Assembly (NCBI GenBank): GCA_009774735.1
Contig: VSOH01000046.1
Coordinates: forward strand, 1 to 9,830
From: Clostridiales bacterium
GTDB taxonomy: Bacteria > Bacillota_A > Clostridia > Oscillospirales > Acutalibacteraceae
Length of the DNA: 9,830 nucleotides
Reading direction: 5' to 3'
Position numbers and translations under genes: made by a program. Of the stretch, positions 1 through 5,135 are shown piece after piece. The notes under the pieces are model-generated. The model worked only from the letters and a program-made list of their open reading frames with translations. It ran no database searches and was not told where the DNA came from. Within the stretch, counting starts at the first letter, position 1; the number at the start of each line of letters is the position of its first letter.

Positions 1-59
1 GCCTCGCCATACCCACCTTATCATTACCTAACCCCCACCCCACCCCCCCCCCCCCTCTG
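1..59. other. Low-complexity C-rich start of window, probable contig-end artefact
   Basis: A run of C broken only by single A or T bases covers about positions 31-55. The reading frame of the methionine aminopeptidase fragment stays open through it, but would encode a proline-rich stretch. The family has a conserved segment there, normally an Glu-Pro-Met-x-x-x-Gly-type sequence just before the Thr-Tyr-Lys-Val that appears at position 63. The match to the family therefore begins abruptly at about position 60. Read-end or assembly error is the simplest explanation. Confidence 0.6.
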
Positions 60-188
60 GGAACCTATAAGGTTAAACAACTTTCAGACGGCTGGACAGT
101 TAAAACTGCTGACGGCAAGCTGGCTGCTCATTTTGAGCATACAATTGCAATCACATCTAACGGACCGGTTATTTTAACGAAAGTTTAA
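60..188 (+). CDS. map: Methionine aminopeptidase type I, C-terminal fragment (partial, 5' end missing)
   Basis: Reading codons from position 60 gives GTYKVKQLSDGWTVKTADGK, then LAAHFEHTIAITSNGPVILT and KV, ending in TAA at 186-188. This is the typical end of the cytosolic enzyme that removes initiator Met from nascent proteins. The family's last metal-ligand glutamate lies in the A-x-[YF]-E-H-T motif, seen here as HFEHT. About 42 residues remain; the rest is beyond the window or replaced by the C-rich stretch at 1-59. A map gene just before infA is the normal order in Firmicute spc/alpha ribosomal clusters. No KOW-domain gene separates map from infA here, although some Clostridia have one. 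The 84 bp to infA hold only a tiny GC hairpin (GGCG-ATTA-CGCC, 200-211). Confidence 0.88.
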   Translation, partial: GTYKVKQLSDGWTVKTADGKLAAHFEHTIAITSNGPVILTKV

Positions 189-272
189 AATCAATTGCTG
201 GCGATTACGCCGTAATGTGATTCCAGTTAAATTAATAACATCAATCGTAATGAATTATTAGCGAGGTATAAG

Positions 273-491
273 ATGTCAAAGTCAGATATGATAGAAGTTG
301 AGGGTACAGTGGTTGAGGTTTTACCAAACACTACTTTCAAGGTAACTCTTCAAAATGACCACATTATTATTGCCCACATCAGCGGAAAACTGCGTATGAA
401 CAACATTCGCATTCTTCCCGGTGACAAGGTAACAATTGAGATGTCACCATATGACCTTACAAAGGGTCGTATTATTTGGCGCTCAAAGTAA
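273..491 (+). CDS. infA: Translation initiation factor IF-1
   Basis: The 72-residue product has the standard IF-1 length and is a single S1-like OB fold. It starts MSKSDMIEVEGTVVEVLPNT and contains the family signatures HISGKLRMNNIRILPGD (about residues 35-51) and YDLTKGRI (59-66). IF-1 binds the A site of the 30S subunit during initiation, together with IF-2 and IF-3. The ATG at 273 follows a GAGGT ribosome binding site at 262-266. The gene lies 84 bp after map and 21 bp before rpmJ. No promoter is evident in front of it, so it is probably read from the upstream spc operon, which is outside the window. Nothing in the sequence is odd. Confidence 0.97.
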   Translation: MSKSDMIEVEGTVVEVLPNTTFKVTLQNDHIIIAHISGKLRMNNIRILPGDKVTIEMSPYDLTKGRIIWRSK

Positions 492-512
492 ATATTTAGG
501 AGGATATTCAAA

Positions 513-626
513 ATGAAAGTTAGACCTTCTGTAAAGAAAATTTGCGAAAAGTGCAAAGTAATTAAGCGCAATGGAAAAGTAATGGTTATCTGTGAAAATC
601 CAAAGCACAAACAGCGTCAGGGCTAA
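513..626 (+). CDS. rpmJ: 50S ribosomal protein L36 (zinc-binding form)
   Basis: This is a 37-codon gene: MKVRPSVKKICEKCKVIKRN, then GKVMVICENPKHKQRQG. It starts at ATG 513 after the strong site TAGGAGGA (497-504) and stops at TAA 624-626. The length and the MKVRxSVKxxCxxCxxI opening are diagnostic of L36, the smallest large-subunit protein, which binds 23S rRNA. Cys11, Cys14, Cys27 and His32 form the zinc ribbon of the C+ form, as opposed to the zinc-free paralogue some genomes encode elsewhere. It sits in the canonical place between infA and rpsM, 32 bp before rpsM. Confidence 0.97.
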   Translation: MKVRPSVKKICEKCKVIKRNGKVMVICENPKHKQRQG

Positions 627-658
627 TCCTGAACTAATAATCGGAGGTAAACTGTAAA

Positions 659-1027
659 ATGGCACGTATTTCAGGTGTTGACTTACCTAATGACAAGAGA
701 GTAGAAATCGGCCTTACCTATATTTATGGTATCGGTCTTACTACTTCAAAGAAAATAATTGCTGAAACAGGTATCGATGCTGATACTCGTTGCAGAGATT
801 TAACAGAAGAAGATGTTAAAAAGCTCAGCGATTACATCACCAACAACCTTACAGTTGAAGGTGACCTTCGCAGAGATACAGCTTTTGACATTAAAAGACT
901 TATCGAAATTGGTTGCTATCGCGGTGTAAGACACAGAAAGGGTCTGCCTGTAAGAGGTCAGACTTCTAAGAACAATGCTCGTACACGCAAGGGTCCTAAG
1001 AAGACTATAGCAAATAAGAAGAAATAA
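659..1027 (+). CDS. rpsM: 30S ribosomal protein S13
   Basis: The 122-residue product begins MARISGVDLPNDKRVEIGLT and continues YIYGIGLTTSKKI, the helix-turn region typical of S13. It carries the conserved CYRGVRHRKGLPVRGQ segment at about residues 87-102 and TRKGPKKT near the basic C terminus. S13 sits in the head of the small subunit, contacts the P-site tRNA and forms intersubunit bridges. The start at 659 follows a CGGAGGTAA site at 642-650. The gap to rpsK is only 16 bp, so the two genes are co-transcribed and probably translationally coupled. The length is normal. Confidence 0.98.
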   Translation: MARISGVDLPNDKRVEIGLTYIYGIGLTTSKKIIAETGIDADTRCRDLTEEDVKKLSDYITNNLTVEGDLRRDTAFDIKRLIEIGCYRGVRHRKGLPVRGQTSKNNARTRKGPKKTIANKKK

Positions 1028-1043
1028 GTAGGAGGATACAAGT

Positions 1044-1439
1044 ATGGCTACTAAAAAGACCACTGGCTCACGTAAGCGTCGTGAGAAGAAAAATATTGAG
1101 CGTGGTGCTGCCCATATCCAATCAACCTTCAACAATACAATCGTTACAATTACCGATGTAAACGGTAATGCAGTGTCTTGGGCATCTGCAGGTGAGATGG
1201 GCTTCAGAGGCTCAAGAAAGTCTACACCTTTTGCAGCTGCTACTGCTGCTGAAACTGCTGCAAAGACCGCTGTTGATTGTGGTATGAAGACTGTTGAGGT
1301 TTATGTAAAAGGACCTGGTGCCGGTCGTGAATCAGCTATCAGAGCTTTACAGACTGCAGGCTTAGACGTAAGTCTTATTAAAGATGTTACTCCTATCCCA
1401 CACAATGGCTGTCGTCCACCAAAAAGACGCCGCGTATAG
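1044..1439 (+). CDS. rpsK: 30S ribosomal protein S11
   Basis: The 131-residue product has a basic N-terminal tail (MATKKTTGSRKRREKKNIER) followed by the S11 core. Recognisable blocks are AHIQSTFNNTIVTITDVNGN (about 23-42), SAGEMGFRGSRKSTPFAA (48-65), VKGPGAGRESAIRAL and the ending DVTPIPHNGCRPPKRRRV. S11 lies on the platform of the 30S subunit near the E site and contacts 16S rRNA near the anti-Shine-Dalgarno region. The ATG at 1044 is preceded by TAGGAGGA. It is 16 bp after rpsM and 21 bp before rpsD. Length and motifs are normal. Confidence 0.98.
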   Translation: MATKKTTGSRKRREKKNIERGAAHIQSTFNNTIVTITDVNGNAVSWASAGEMGFRGSRKSTPFAAATAAETAAKTAVDCGMKTVEVYVKGPGAGRESAIRALQTAGLDVSLIKDVTPIPHNGCRPPKRRRV

Positions 1440-1460
1440 TATAATTGGAGGTTACTTGAT

Positions 1461-2087
1461 ATGGCAAGATATACAGGACCTGCTTGTAAGCTCTGCCGCC
1501 GTGAGGGCAAAAAGCTCTTCTTAAAGGGTGACAGATGTTACACAAGCAAATGTGCAATAGAGCGTCGTTCATACGCTCCTGGTCAGCATGGCCAGAACAG
1601 AAAGAAGACTTCTGAATACGGTCTTCAGCTTCGTGCAAAGCAGTCTGCTCGTCGTTACTACGGTATCAATGAGGGACAATTCCACAAATATTTCTTAATG
1701 GCTGAGCGTAAGGCTGGCGTTACAGGTTCAAACCTTCTCCAGATTTGTGAAAGCCGTTTAGATAATGTTGTTTACACTGCTGGCTTTGCAAGCTCAAGAG
1801 CTCAGGCTCGTCAGCTTGTTAACCATGCTCATTTCACTGTTAACGGAACAAAGGTTGATATTCCTTCATATCTCCTTAAAGCAGGTGACGTTATTGCTGT
1901 TAAAGAAACAAGCAAGTCAACTGATGAGTTCAAGACTCTCGTAGAGTCAAATGCAACTCGCAACATTCCTCAGTGGGTTGATGTAAACAAGGATGCTATG
2001 GAAGCAAAGGTTGTTAAGCTCCCTGAAAGAGAAGAGATTGCAACTCCTGTTGAAGAGCATTTAATCGTTGAGTTCTACTCTAAATAA
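1461..2087 (+). CDS. rpsD: 30S ribosomal protein S4 (zinc-binding form)
   Basis: The 208-residue product opens MARYTGPACKLCRREGKKLF and has the conserved YAPGQHGQ and SEYGLQLRAKQ blocks. Its S4 RNA-binding domain begins at RLDNVVYTAGFASSRAQARQ and reaches VDIPSYL; the family ending LIVEFYSK is present. S4 is a primary 16S rRNA binder that nucleates 30S assembly. Cys9, Cys12, Cys26 and Cys31 make a four-cysteine zinc site as in Thermus S4; Bacillus subtilis S4 lacks these cysteines. The start follows a TTGGAGGT site. S4 is the known translational autoregulator of the alpha operon in enterobacteria. No obvious S4 target pseudoknot was recognised here. A 54-bp spacer leads to rpoA. Confidence 0.97.
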   Translation: MARYTGPACKLCRREGKKLFLKGDRCYTSKCAIERRSYAPGQHGQNRKKTSEYGLQLRAKQSARRYYGINEGQFHKYFLMAERKAGVTGSNLLQICESRLDNVVYTAGFASSRAQARQLVNHAHFTVNGTKVDIPSYLLKAGDVIAVKETSKSTDEFKTLVESNATRNIPQWVDVNKDAMEAKVVKLPEREEIATPVEEHLIVEFYSK

Positions 2088-2141
2088 TAGCATCCGCTAA
2101 TATTTAGTGAAAACAAAATACAAATTTTAGGAGGCTTTTAA

Positions 2142-3098
2142 ATGATAGAAATTGATAAGCCTAAAATCGAGATTGTAGATGTATCTACTGTTGGAAGCAG
2201 AAGCACAGGCAGATTCATTGTTGAGCCGCTCGAAAGAGGTTTCGGCACAACACTTGGTAATGGTATGAGAAGAGTTCTTCTTTCATCATTACCGGGCTAT
2301 GCGCTTACTTCCGTTAAGATTGATGGTGTTTTACACGAGTTTTCAACCATTCCTCATGTTAAAGAGGATGTTACTGAAATCGTTCTTAATCTTAAGAATG
2401 TAATTCTTAAAATTCACGACGAAAATCCAAAAACCTTATATATTGAGGCTAATGGAGAGGGTGAAATCACCGCAGGTGATATTAAGCACGATGCAGATGT
2501 TGAAATTCTTAACCCTGAACTCCACATCGCTTATCTTGATGCAGGTGCCAGTGTTACAATGGAGCTTACCGCTGACAATGGCAGAGGCTATGTTCCTTGT
2601 GATAGAAACAAGCAGCTTATGGATTTACCAATCGGTACCATCGCTATTGACTCTATCTACACACCGGTTCTCAAGGTTAACTACACTGTTGAAAACACCC
2701 GTGTTGGTCAGCAGACCGATCTTGACAAGCTTATTCTCGATATTGAAACAGACGGTACTATTCCGGCTGATGAAGCAGCTTCACTGGCTGCTAAGATTCT
2801 CAATGACCACTTAATGCTCTTTGTTGACCTTTCTGAGGAAATTGGAAATCAAGACATTATGGTTGAGAAGGATGACGACAGCAAGGAAAAGGTTCTTGAA
2901 ATGACTATTGAAGAGCTTGACCTTTCAGTTCGTTCCTTCAACTGCTTGAAGAGAGCAGGCATTAATACAGTAGAAGATTTAATCGGTAAATCAGAAGAAG
3001 ATATGATGAAAGTCAGAAATCTCGGACGCAAGTCCCTTGACGAGGTTGTTGCAAAGCTCGGCTCATTAGGTTTCGGACTTAGTCAGGAAGAGGACTAA
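2142..3098 (+). CDS. rpoA: DNA-directed RNA polymerase subunit alpha
   Basis: The 318-residue product has the normal two-domain layout. The N-terminal dimerisation domain (about 1-235) includes VEPLERGFGTTLGNGMRRVL, the segment VKIDGVLHEFSTIPHVKEDV, and VNYTVENTRVGQQTDLDKL. After an acidic linker (EKDDDSKEK) comes the C-terminal helix-hairpin-helix domain. It starts near EELDLSVRSFNCLKRAGI and has the NLGRKSLDEVVAKL motif that contacts UP elements and activators. The dimer scaffolds assembly of beta and beta'. The start at 2142 follows a TAGGAGGC site with a normal spacing. It is 54 bp after rpsD and 14 bp before rplQ, the classical alpha operon arrangement. Confidence 0.98.
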   Translation: MIEIDKPKIEIVDVSTVGSRSTGRFIVEPLERGFGTTLGNGMRRVLLSSLPGYALTSVKIDGVLHEFSTIPHVKEDVTEIVLNLKNVILKIHDENPKTLYIEANGEGEITAGDIKHDADVEILNPELHIAYLDAGASVTMELTADNGRGYVPCDRNKQLMDLPIGTIAIDSIYTPVLKVNYTVENTRVGQQTDLDKLILDIETDGTIPADEAASLAAKILNDHLMLFVDLSEEIGNQDIMVEKDDDSKEKVLEMTIEELDLSVRSFNCLKRAGINTVEDLIGKSEEDMMKVRNLGRKSLDEVVAKLGSLGFGLSQEED

Positions 3099-3112
3099 AG
3101 GAGGGAATTTCA

Positions 3113-3454
3113 ATGCCAGGTAGCAGAAAGCTGGGCCGTCCAACTGATCACAGAAGGGCTATGCTCAGAGGTATGGTTACTTATCTTTTAGAAAACGGCA
3201 AGATTGAAACAACCGTTACAAGAGCAAAGGAAGTTCGTGCAATGGCTGAGAAGATGATTACTCTCGGCAAGAACGATACACTTCATTCAAGAAGACAGGC
3301 ACTTTCTTATGTAACCAAAGAAGATGTTGTTAAGAAGCTTTTTGATGAGGTTGCTCCTAAATATGCAGATAGAAACGGTGGTTACTGCCGTATTATCAAA
3401 ACAGGCCCTCGTCGTGGTGACGCAGCAGAGATGTGCATCATTGAGCTTGTTTAA
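3113..3454 (+). CDS. rplQ: 50S ribosomal protein L17
   Basis: The 113-residue product begins MPGSRKLGRPTDHRRAMLRG, the L17 signature. It continues with ENGKIETTVTRAKEVR, and a C-terminal half with VAPKYADRNGGYCRIIKTGP and MCIIEL. This is the compact bacterial L17 length. L17 lies close to the polypeptide exit tunnel of the large subunit. The ATG at 3113 follows AAGGAGGG 14 bp after rpoA. It is the last gene of the operon and is followed 25 bp later by an intrinsic terminator. The ecfA-ecfT-truA-rplM genes often found next in Firmicutes are not here. Confidence 0.97.
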   Translation: MPGSRKLGRPTDHRRAMLRGMVTYLLENGKIETTVTRAKEVRAMAEKMITLGKNDTLHSRRQALSYVTKEDVVKKLFDEVAPKYADRNGGYCRIIKTGPRRGDAAEMCIIELV

Positions 3455-3478
3455 GATAATAGCTTAACAAAATATATT

Positions 3479-3507
3479 AAGGACTTGGTTTATACCGAGT
3501 CCTTTTT
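3479..3507 (+). terminator. Intrinsic terminator of the alpha operon
   Basis: AAGGACTTGGT (3479-3489) pairs with ACCGAGTCCTT (3494-3504) through 11 base pairs including one G-T, around a 4-base loop. The transcript then runs into TTT and an AT-rich stretch. It lies 25 bp after the rplQ stop and ends the ribosomal transcript before the accessory operon. Confidence 0.9.
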
Positions 3508-3535
3508 AATTTTGATATTGTTATTTATTGCGTAG

Positions 3536-3555
3536 GGCAGGGGTTCGCTCCTGCC
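3536..3555. repeat. UUCG-loop hairpin, possibly a copy of a dispersed intergenic repeat
   Basis: GGCAGGGG (3536-3543) pairs with CTCCTGCC (3548-3555) through 8 pairs, one of them G-T, around the tetraloop TTCG. No T-tract follows on either strand, so it is a poor terminator. It is markedly more GC-rich than its AT-rich surroundings. The form G-rich stem, tetraloop, C-rich stem resembles short dispersed palindromes found between genes in many Clostridia. Only this single copy is visible, so repeat status is inference. Confidence 0.4.
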
Positions 3556-3569
3556 GATATAAATAATAT

Positions 3570-3598
3570 TTGACAAATCATTCCTTTAGTGTTATAGT
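3570..3598 (+). promoter_or_regulatory. Strong sigma-A-type promoter of the GNAT-GNAT-kinase unit
   Basis: TTGACA (3570-3575) is a perfect -35 box, followed after exactly 17 bp by TATAGT (3593-3598), one mismatch from TATAAT. The expected start of transcription is around 3605. The leader RNA would then begin only a few bases before the GAGGT ribosome binding site of the mini-ORF at 3621. Confidence 0.85.
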
Positions 3599-3620
3599 GT
3601 TGACAACGAGGTAAACTGCT

Positions 3621-3710
3621 ATGACTATTTATAACTGTCAGATGAATAGAGCGAATTACTCTATGCGAGATAATCGTATGGAGCTAATTTGTTGCGTTCA
3701 TCTATGGTAG
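3621..3710 (+). CDS. Putative 29-residue leader peptide
   Basis: ATG 3621 opens 29 codons ending in TAG at 3708-3710. A GAGGT ribosome binding site (3608-3612) sits 8 bases upstream, the best spacing possible for this type of site, and about 16 nt after the predicted transcript start. The peptide begins MTIYNCQMNRANYSM and ends ELICCVHLW. It is not recognised as a known leader, and no single amino acid is repeated in the manner of a biosynthetic attenuator. The ORF spans the whole branched structure: its start codon lies in the 5' arm of P1 and its stop codon in the 3' arm of P1. Translation would therefore directly remodel the RNA. Chance is possible for an ORF this short; the ribosome binding site, the promoter and the terminator argue for function. 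Confidence 0.45.
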   Translation: MTIYNCQMNRANYSMRDNRMELICCVHLW

Positions 3711-3739
3711 TGTTGGATTATATTATATAATTGTTTTTA

Positions 3740-3770
3740 ACCACTGATGTTCGCGTCAGTGGTATTTTTT
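3740..3770 (+). terminator. Intrinsic terminator in the leader, upstream of the first GNAT gene
   Basis: ACCACTGATG (3740-3749) pairs with CGTCAGTGGT (3754-3763) through 10 pairs, one of them G-T, closed by a TTCG tetraloop. A six-T run at 3765-3770 follows. It ends only 19 bp before the ATG of the next gene, inside what would be that gene's own transcript. A terminator placed there implies regulated read-through or an independent small RNA. Confidence 0.88.
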
Positions 3771-3789
3771 ATTTATGTGAGGTATTGAG

Positions 3790-4242
3790 ATGTTAGATTA
3801 TGAGCTTGCACCGATTACAATTGATGAATTTTCAAAATGCAATGACATATGGGATATGAAAAAATGCCCGTTTACAGAAAAATTTAAAAAGCAGATTATT
3901 GCCGGTGACAGATTTGTTTATATTTATAAAATGAATAATGAATTTGTCGGTGAGGGGGATTTGGTAATCAATGTTGATGATCCTGATTATTTTATACCAA
4001 ATCAGCGAATTTATGTTTCACGAATGATAGTAAAAAAGGAATACCGAAATCAAGGAATAGGCGGAATAATCCTTGATTATCTTATTGAACAGGCAAAAGC
4101 AAAGGGCTATAAGGAAATGGCACTTGGCGTTGATATTGACAATTATAGTGCAATACATTTATATAAAAAGAAAGGTTTTACCACTTTAATAAAAGAGGAT
4201 GAGGATGAATACGGCAGGTTTTATAAGCTGTTAAAGGAGTAA
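3790..4242 (+). CDS. GNAT family N-acetyltransferase
   Basis: The 150-residue product is a complete single-domain GCN5-related acetyltransferase, which transfers acetyl from acetyl-CoA to an amine. The N-terminal part (about 1-55) includes FVYIYKMNNEFVGEGDLVIN. The core strand SRMIVKKEYRNQGIGG (77-92) contains the R/Q-x-x-G-x-G/A acetyl-CoA pyrophosphate loop as R86-N-Q-G-I-G. Motif B is N118-YSAIHLYKKKGF (118-130). The substrate is not predictable; small-molecule antibiotics, polyamines or protein N termini are all possible. The ATG at 3790 follows a TGAGGT site. It is the first gene of an accessory operon located just behind an attenuator-like leader. The second GNAT gene starts 4 bp after its stop. 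Confidence 0.85.
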   Translation: MLDYELAPITIDEFSKCNDIWDMKKCPFTEKFKKQIIAGDRFVYIYKMNNEFVGEGDLVINVDDPDYFIPNQRIYVSRMIVKKEYRNQGIGGIILDYLIEQAKAKGYKEMALGVDIDNYSAIHLYKKKGFTTLIKEDEDEYGRFYKLLKE

Positions 4243-4246
4243 TGAT

Positions 4247-4534
4247 GTGAAAATAATTTCTGTCGATAATATTGCAGTAGGTGTTACCACTTTTTCAGAA
4301 GAAGATGGTTTCTATCGTGTGGGTTTGACGATGATACATCCTGATTATCAGAACAAAGGTATCGGCAGTGCTGTGATAAAAGATTACATAAAGCTTGCCA
4401 AGAAAGATAATAAGAAAATTATTATAAAAACCTATAAGGATAATCCAGCACAAAATCTATATAAAAGACTTGGCTTTAAAGTTTATCACAAGGATAGTAC
4501 ACACATACACTTAGAAATGAATAAGAAAGGATGA
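4247..4534 (+). CDS. Short GNAT family acetyltransferase-like protein (95 residues)
   Basis: A GTG start at 4247 is supported by AAAGGAG (4233-4239) seven bases upstream, located in the last codons of the preceding gene. The product has the GNAT acetyl-CoA loop in MIHPDYQNKGIGSAVIKDYI (29-48, Q35-N-K-G-I-G) and motif B in NPAQNLYKRLGFKVYHKD (66-83). The first ~45 residues of a normal GNAT fold (strand 1, helices 1-2) are missing. The fragment starts at about strand 2 (IAVGVTTF). It may be a compact or degenerate partner of the larger GNAT protein encoded just before it, rather than an independent enzyme. The frame is intact, and its TGA overlaps an upstream ATG of the next gene. Activity is uncertain. 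Confidence 0.75.
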   Translation: MKIISVDNIAVGVTTFSEEDGFYRVGLTMIHPDYQNKGIGSAVIKDYIKLAKKDNKKIIIKTYKDNPAQNLYKRLGFKVYHKDSTHIHLEMNKKG

Positions 4535-4539
4535 GAAGT

Positions 4540-5085
4540 ATGAAATTAGTAGTGATTATAGGCAATGGGGCTGTTGGTAAGATGACTGTTGGGCAGGAGC
4601 TTGCAAATATTACAGGTTTGAGATTGTTTCACAATCATATGTCCATTGAGCCGATTTTGGAAATTTTCGGTGAATATAATACGGATATTGTCAGAAAATT
4701 CAGAGAGCTTGTATTCACAGAGTTTGCAAAAACAGATAAATATGGCTTGATATTTACCTATATATGGGCGTTTGACCAGCAGAGTGATTGGGATTATATG
4801 GAACATTTGCGTGAAATTTTTGACGAAGCAGATATTTATTATGTTGAGCTTGTTGCACCGCAGGAAATCAGACTTCGGAGAAATGCTACCGAAAACAGGC
4901 TTAAGCATAAGCCGTCTAAAAGAAATCTGGAATGGTCAAATGAAATGATTATTGAGTCTGATTTGGAAAATCGTCTTGAAAGCTATGACGGTGAAATACC
5001 ATATGAAAATTATATAAAAATTGATAATACAAATCTTTCAGCAGCAGATACGGCAAAAATCATTCAGGAAAGGTTTGGCTTGTAA
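4540..5085 (+). CDS. P-loop NTPase, small-molecule kinase-like (shikimate kinase/AAA_33-like)
   Basis: The 181-residue product starts MKLVVIIGNGAVGKMTVGQE. A Walker A loop is visible at G8-N-G-A-V-G-K-M-T16, with Met in place of the usual Ser/Thr right after Lys14. This GKMT form, followed by TG-L-x-L-FHNHMSIE (25-37), is typical of a widespread uncharacterised family annotated as AAA or shikimate-kinase-like. A basic lid-like stretch, RLRRNATENRLKHKPSKR, lies in the second half. The likely role is ATP-dependent phosphorylation of a small molecule; the substrate is unknown. ATG 4540 was chosen because AAAGGA (4526-4531) lies 8 bases upstream. An in-frame ATG at 4531 overlaps the preceding stop but has no proper binding site. 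It is the last gene of the operon and is followed by a terminator. Confidence 0.78.
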   Translation: MKLVVIIGNGAVGKMTVGQELANITGLRLFHNHMSIEPILEIFGEYNTDIVRKFRELVFTEFAKTDKYGLIFTYIWAFDQQSDWDYMEHLREIFDEADIYYVELVAPQEIRLRRNATENRLKHKPSKRNLEWSNEMIIESDLENRLESYDGEIPYENYIKIDNTNLSAADTAKIIQERFGL

Positions 5086-5099
5086 AGCAGGCAGTAAAA

Positions 5100-5122
5100 A
5101 AGGACCGATTATATCGGTCCTT
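5100..5122. terminator. Bidirectional terminator between the accessory operon and pnp
   Basis: AAGGACCGAT (5100-5109) pairs perfectly with ATCGGTCCTT (5113-5122) over 10 bp with a 3-base loop. On the minus strand the stem is followed by six T (A-run at 5096-5101 on plus), a strong terminator for pnp. On the plus strand only CAATTTT follows, so it is a weaker end for the kinase-like gene. The two operons converge on this site. Confidence 0.88.
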
Positions 5123-5135
5123 CAATTTTGTCTTA

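Larger units (their letters stand above)
3605..3770 (+). promoter_or_regulatory. Candidate attenuator leader RNA with mini-ORF, branched fold and terminator
   Basis: Between the promoter and the first GNAT gene lies a ~165-nt leader that can fold into nested stems. P1 is ACTGCTAT (3615-3622) with ATGGTAGT (3704-3711). Inside it are a small GAC/GTC stem (3623-3625 with 3637-3639) and P3, GATGAA (3641-3646) with TTCATC (3697-3702). Within P3 lies TAGAG (3647-3651) with CTCTA (3659-3663). A terminator follows at 3740-3770. The 3' arms of P1 and P3 also contain CATC-TA-TGGT (3699-3708), which can pair with ACCA-CT-GATG of the terminator's 5' arm (3740-3749). That gives a competing antiterminator of 4+4 pairs. 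It could instead be a free-standing small RNA; no known riboswitch consensus was recognised. Pairings were found by hand. Confidence 0.5.

Noticed and set aside
2088..2141. S4 autoregulatory structure in the rpsD-rpoA spacer
   Set aside because: Only a 4-bp CTAA/TTAG hairpin is visible and nothing resembles the known S4 target.
2443..2814. 123-codon plus-strand frame inside rpoA
   Set aside because: Lies wholly within the conserved alpha N-terminal domain in another frame and has no start context of its own.
3605..3770. Known riboswitch or T-box in the leader before the GNAT operon
   Set aside because: I looked for the conserved cores of T-box, purine, SAM, lysine, c-di-GMP, preQ1, ZTP, fluoride and guanidine elements and found none; kept instead as an unassigned attenuator candidate.
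4531..4533. ATG at 4531 as start of the kinase-like protein
   Set aside because: It lacks a ribosome binding site at proper spacing, whereas ATG 4540 has AAAGGA eight bases upstream and begins right at the first strand of the P-loop fold.
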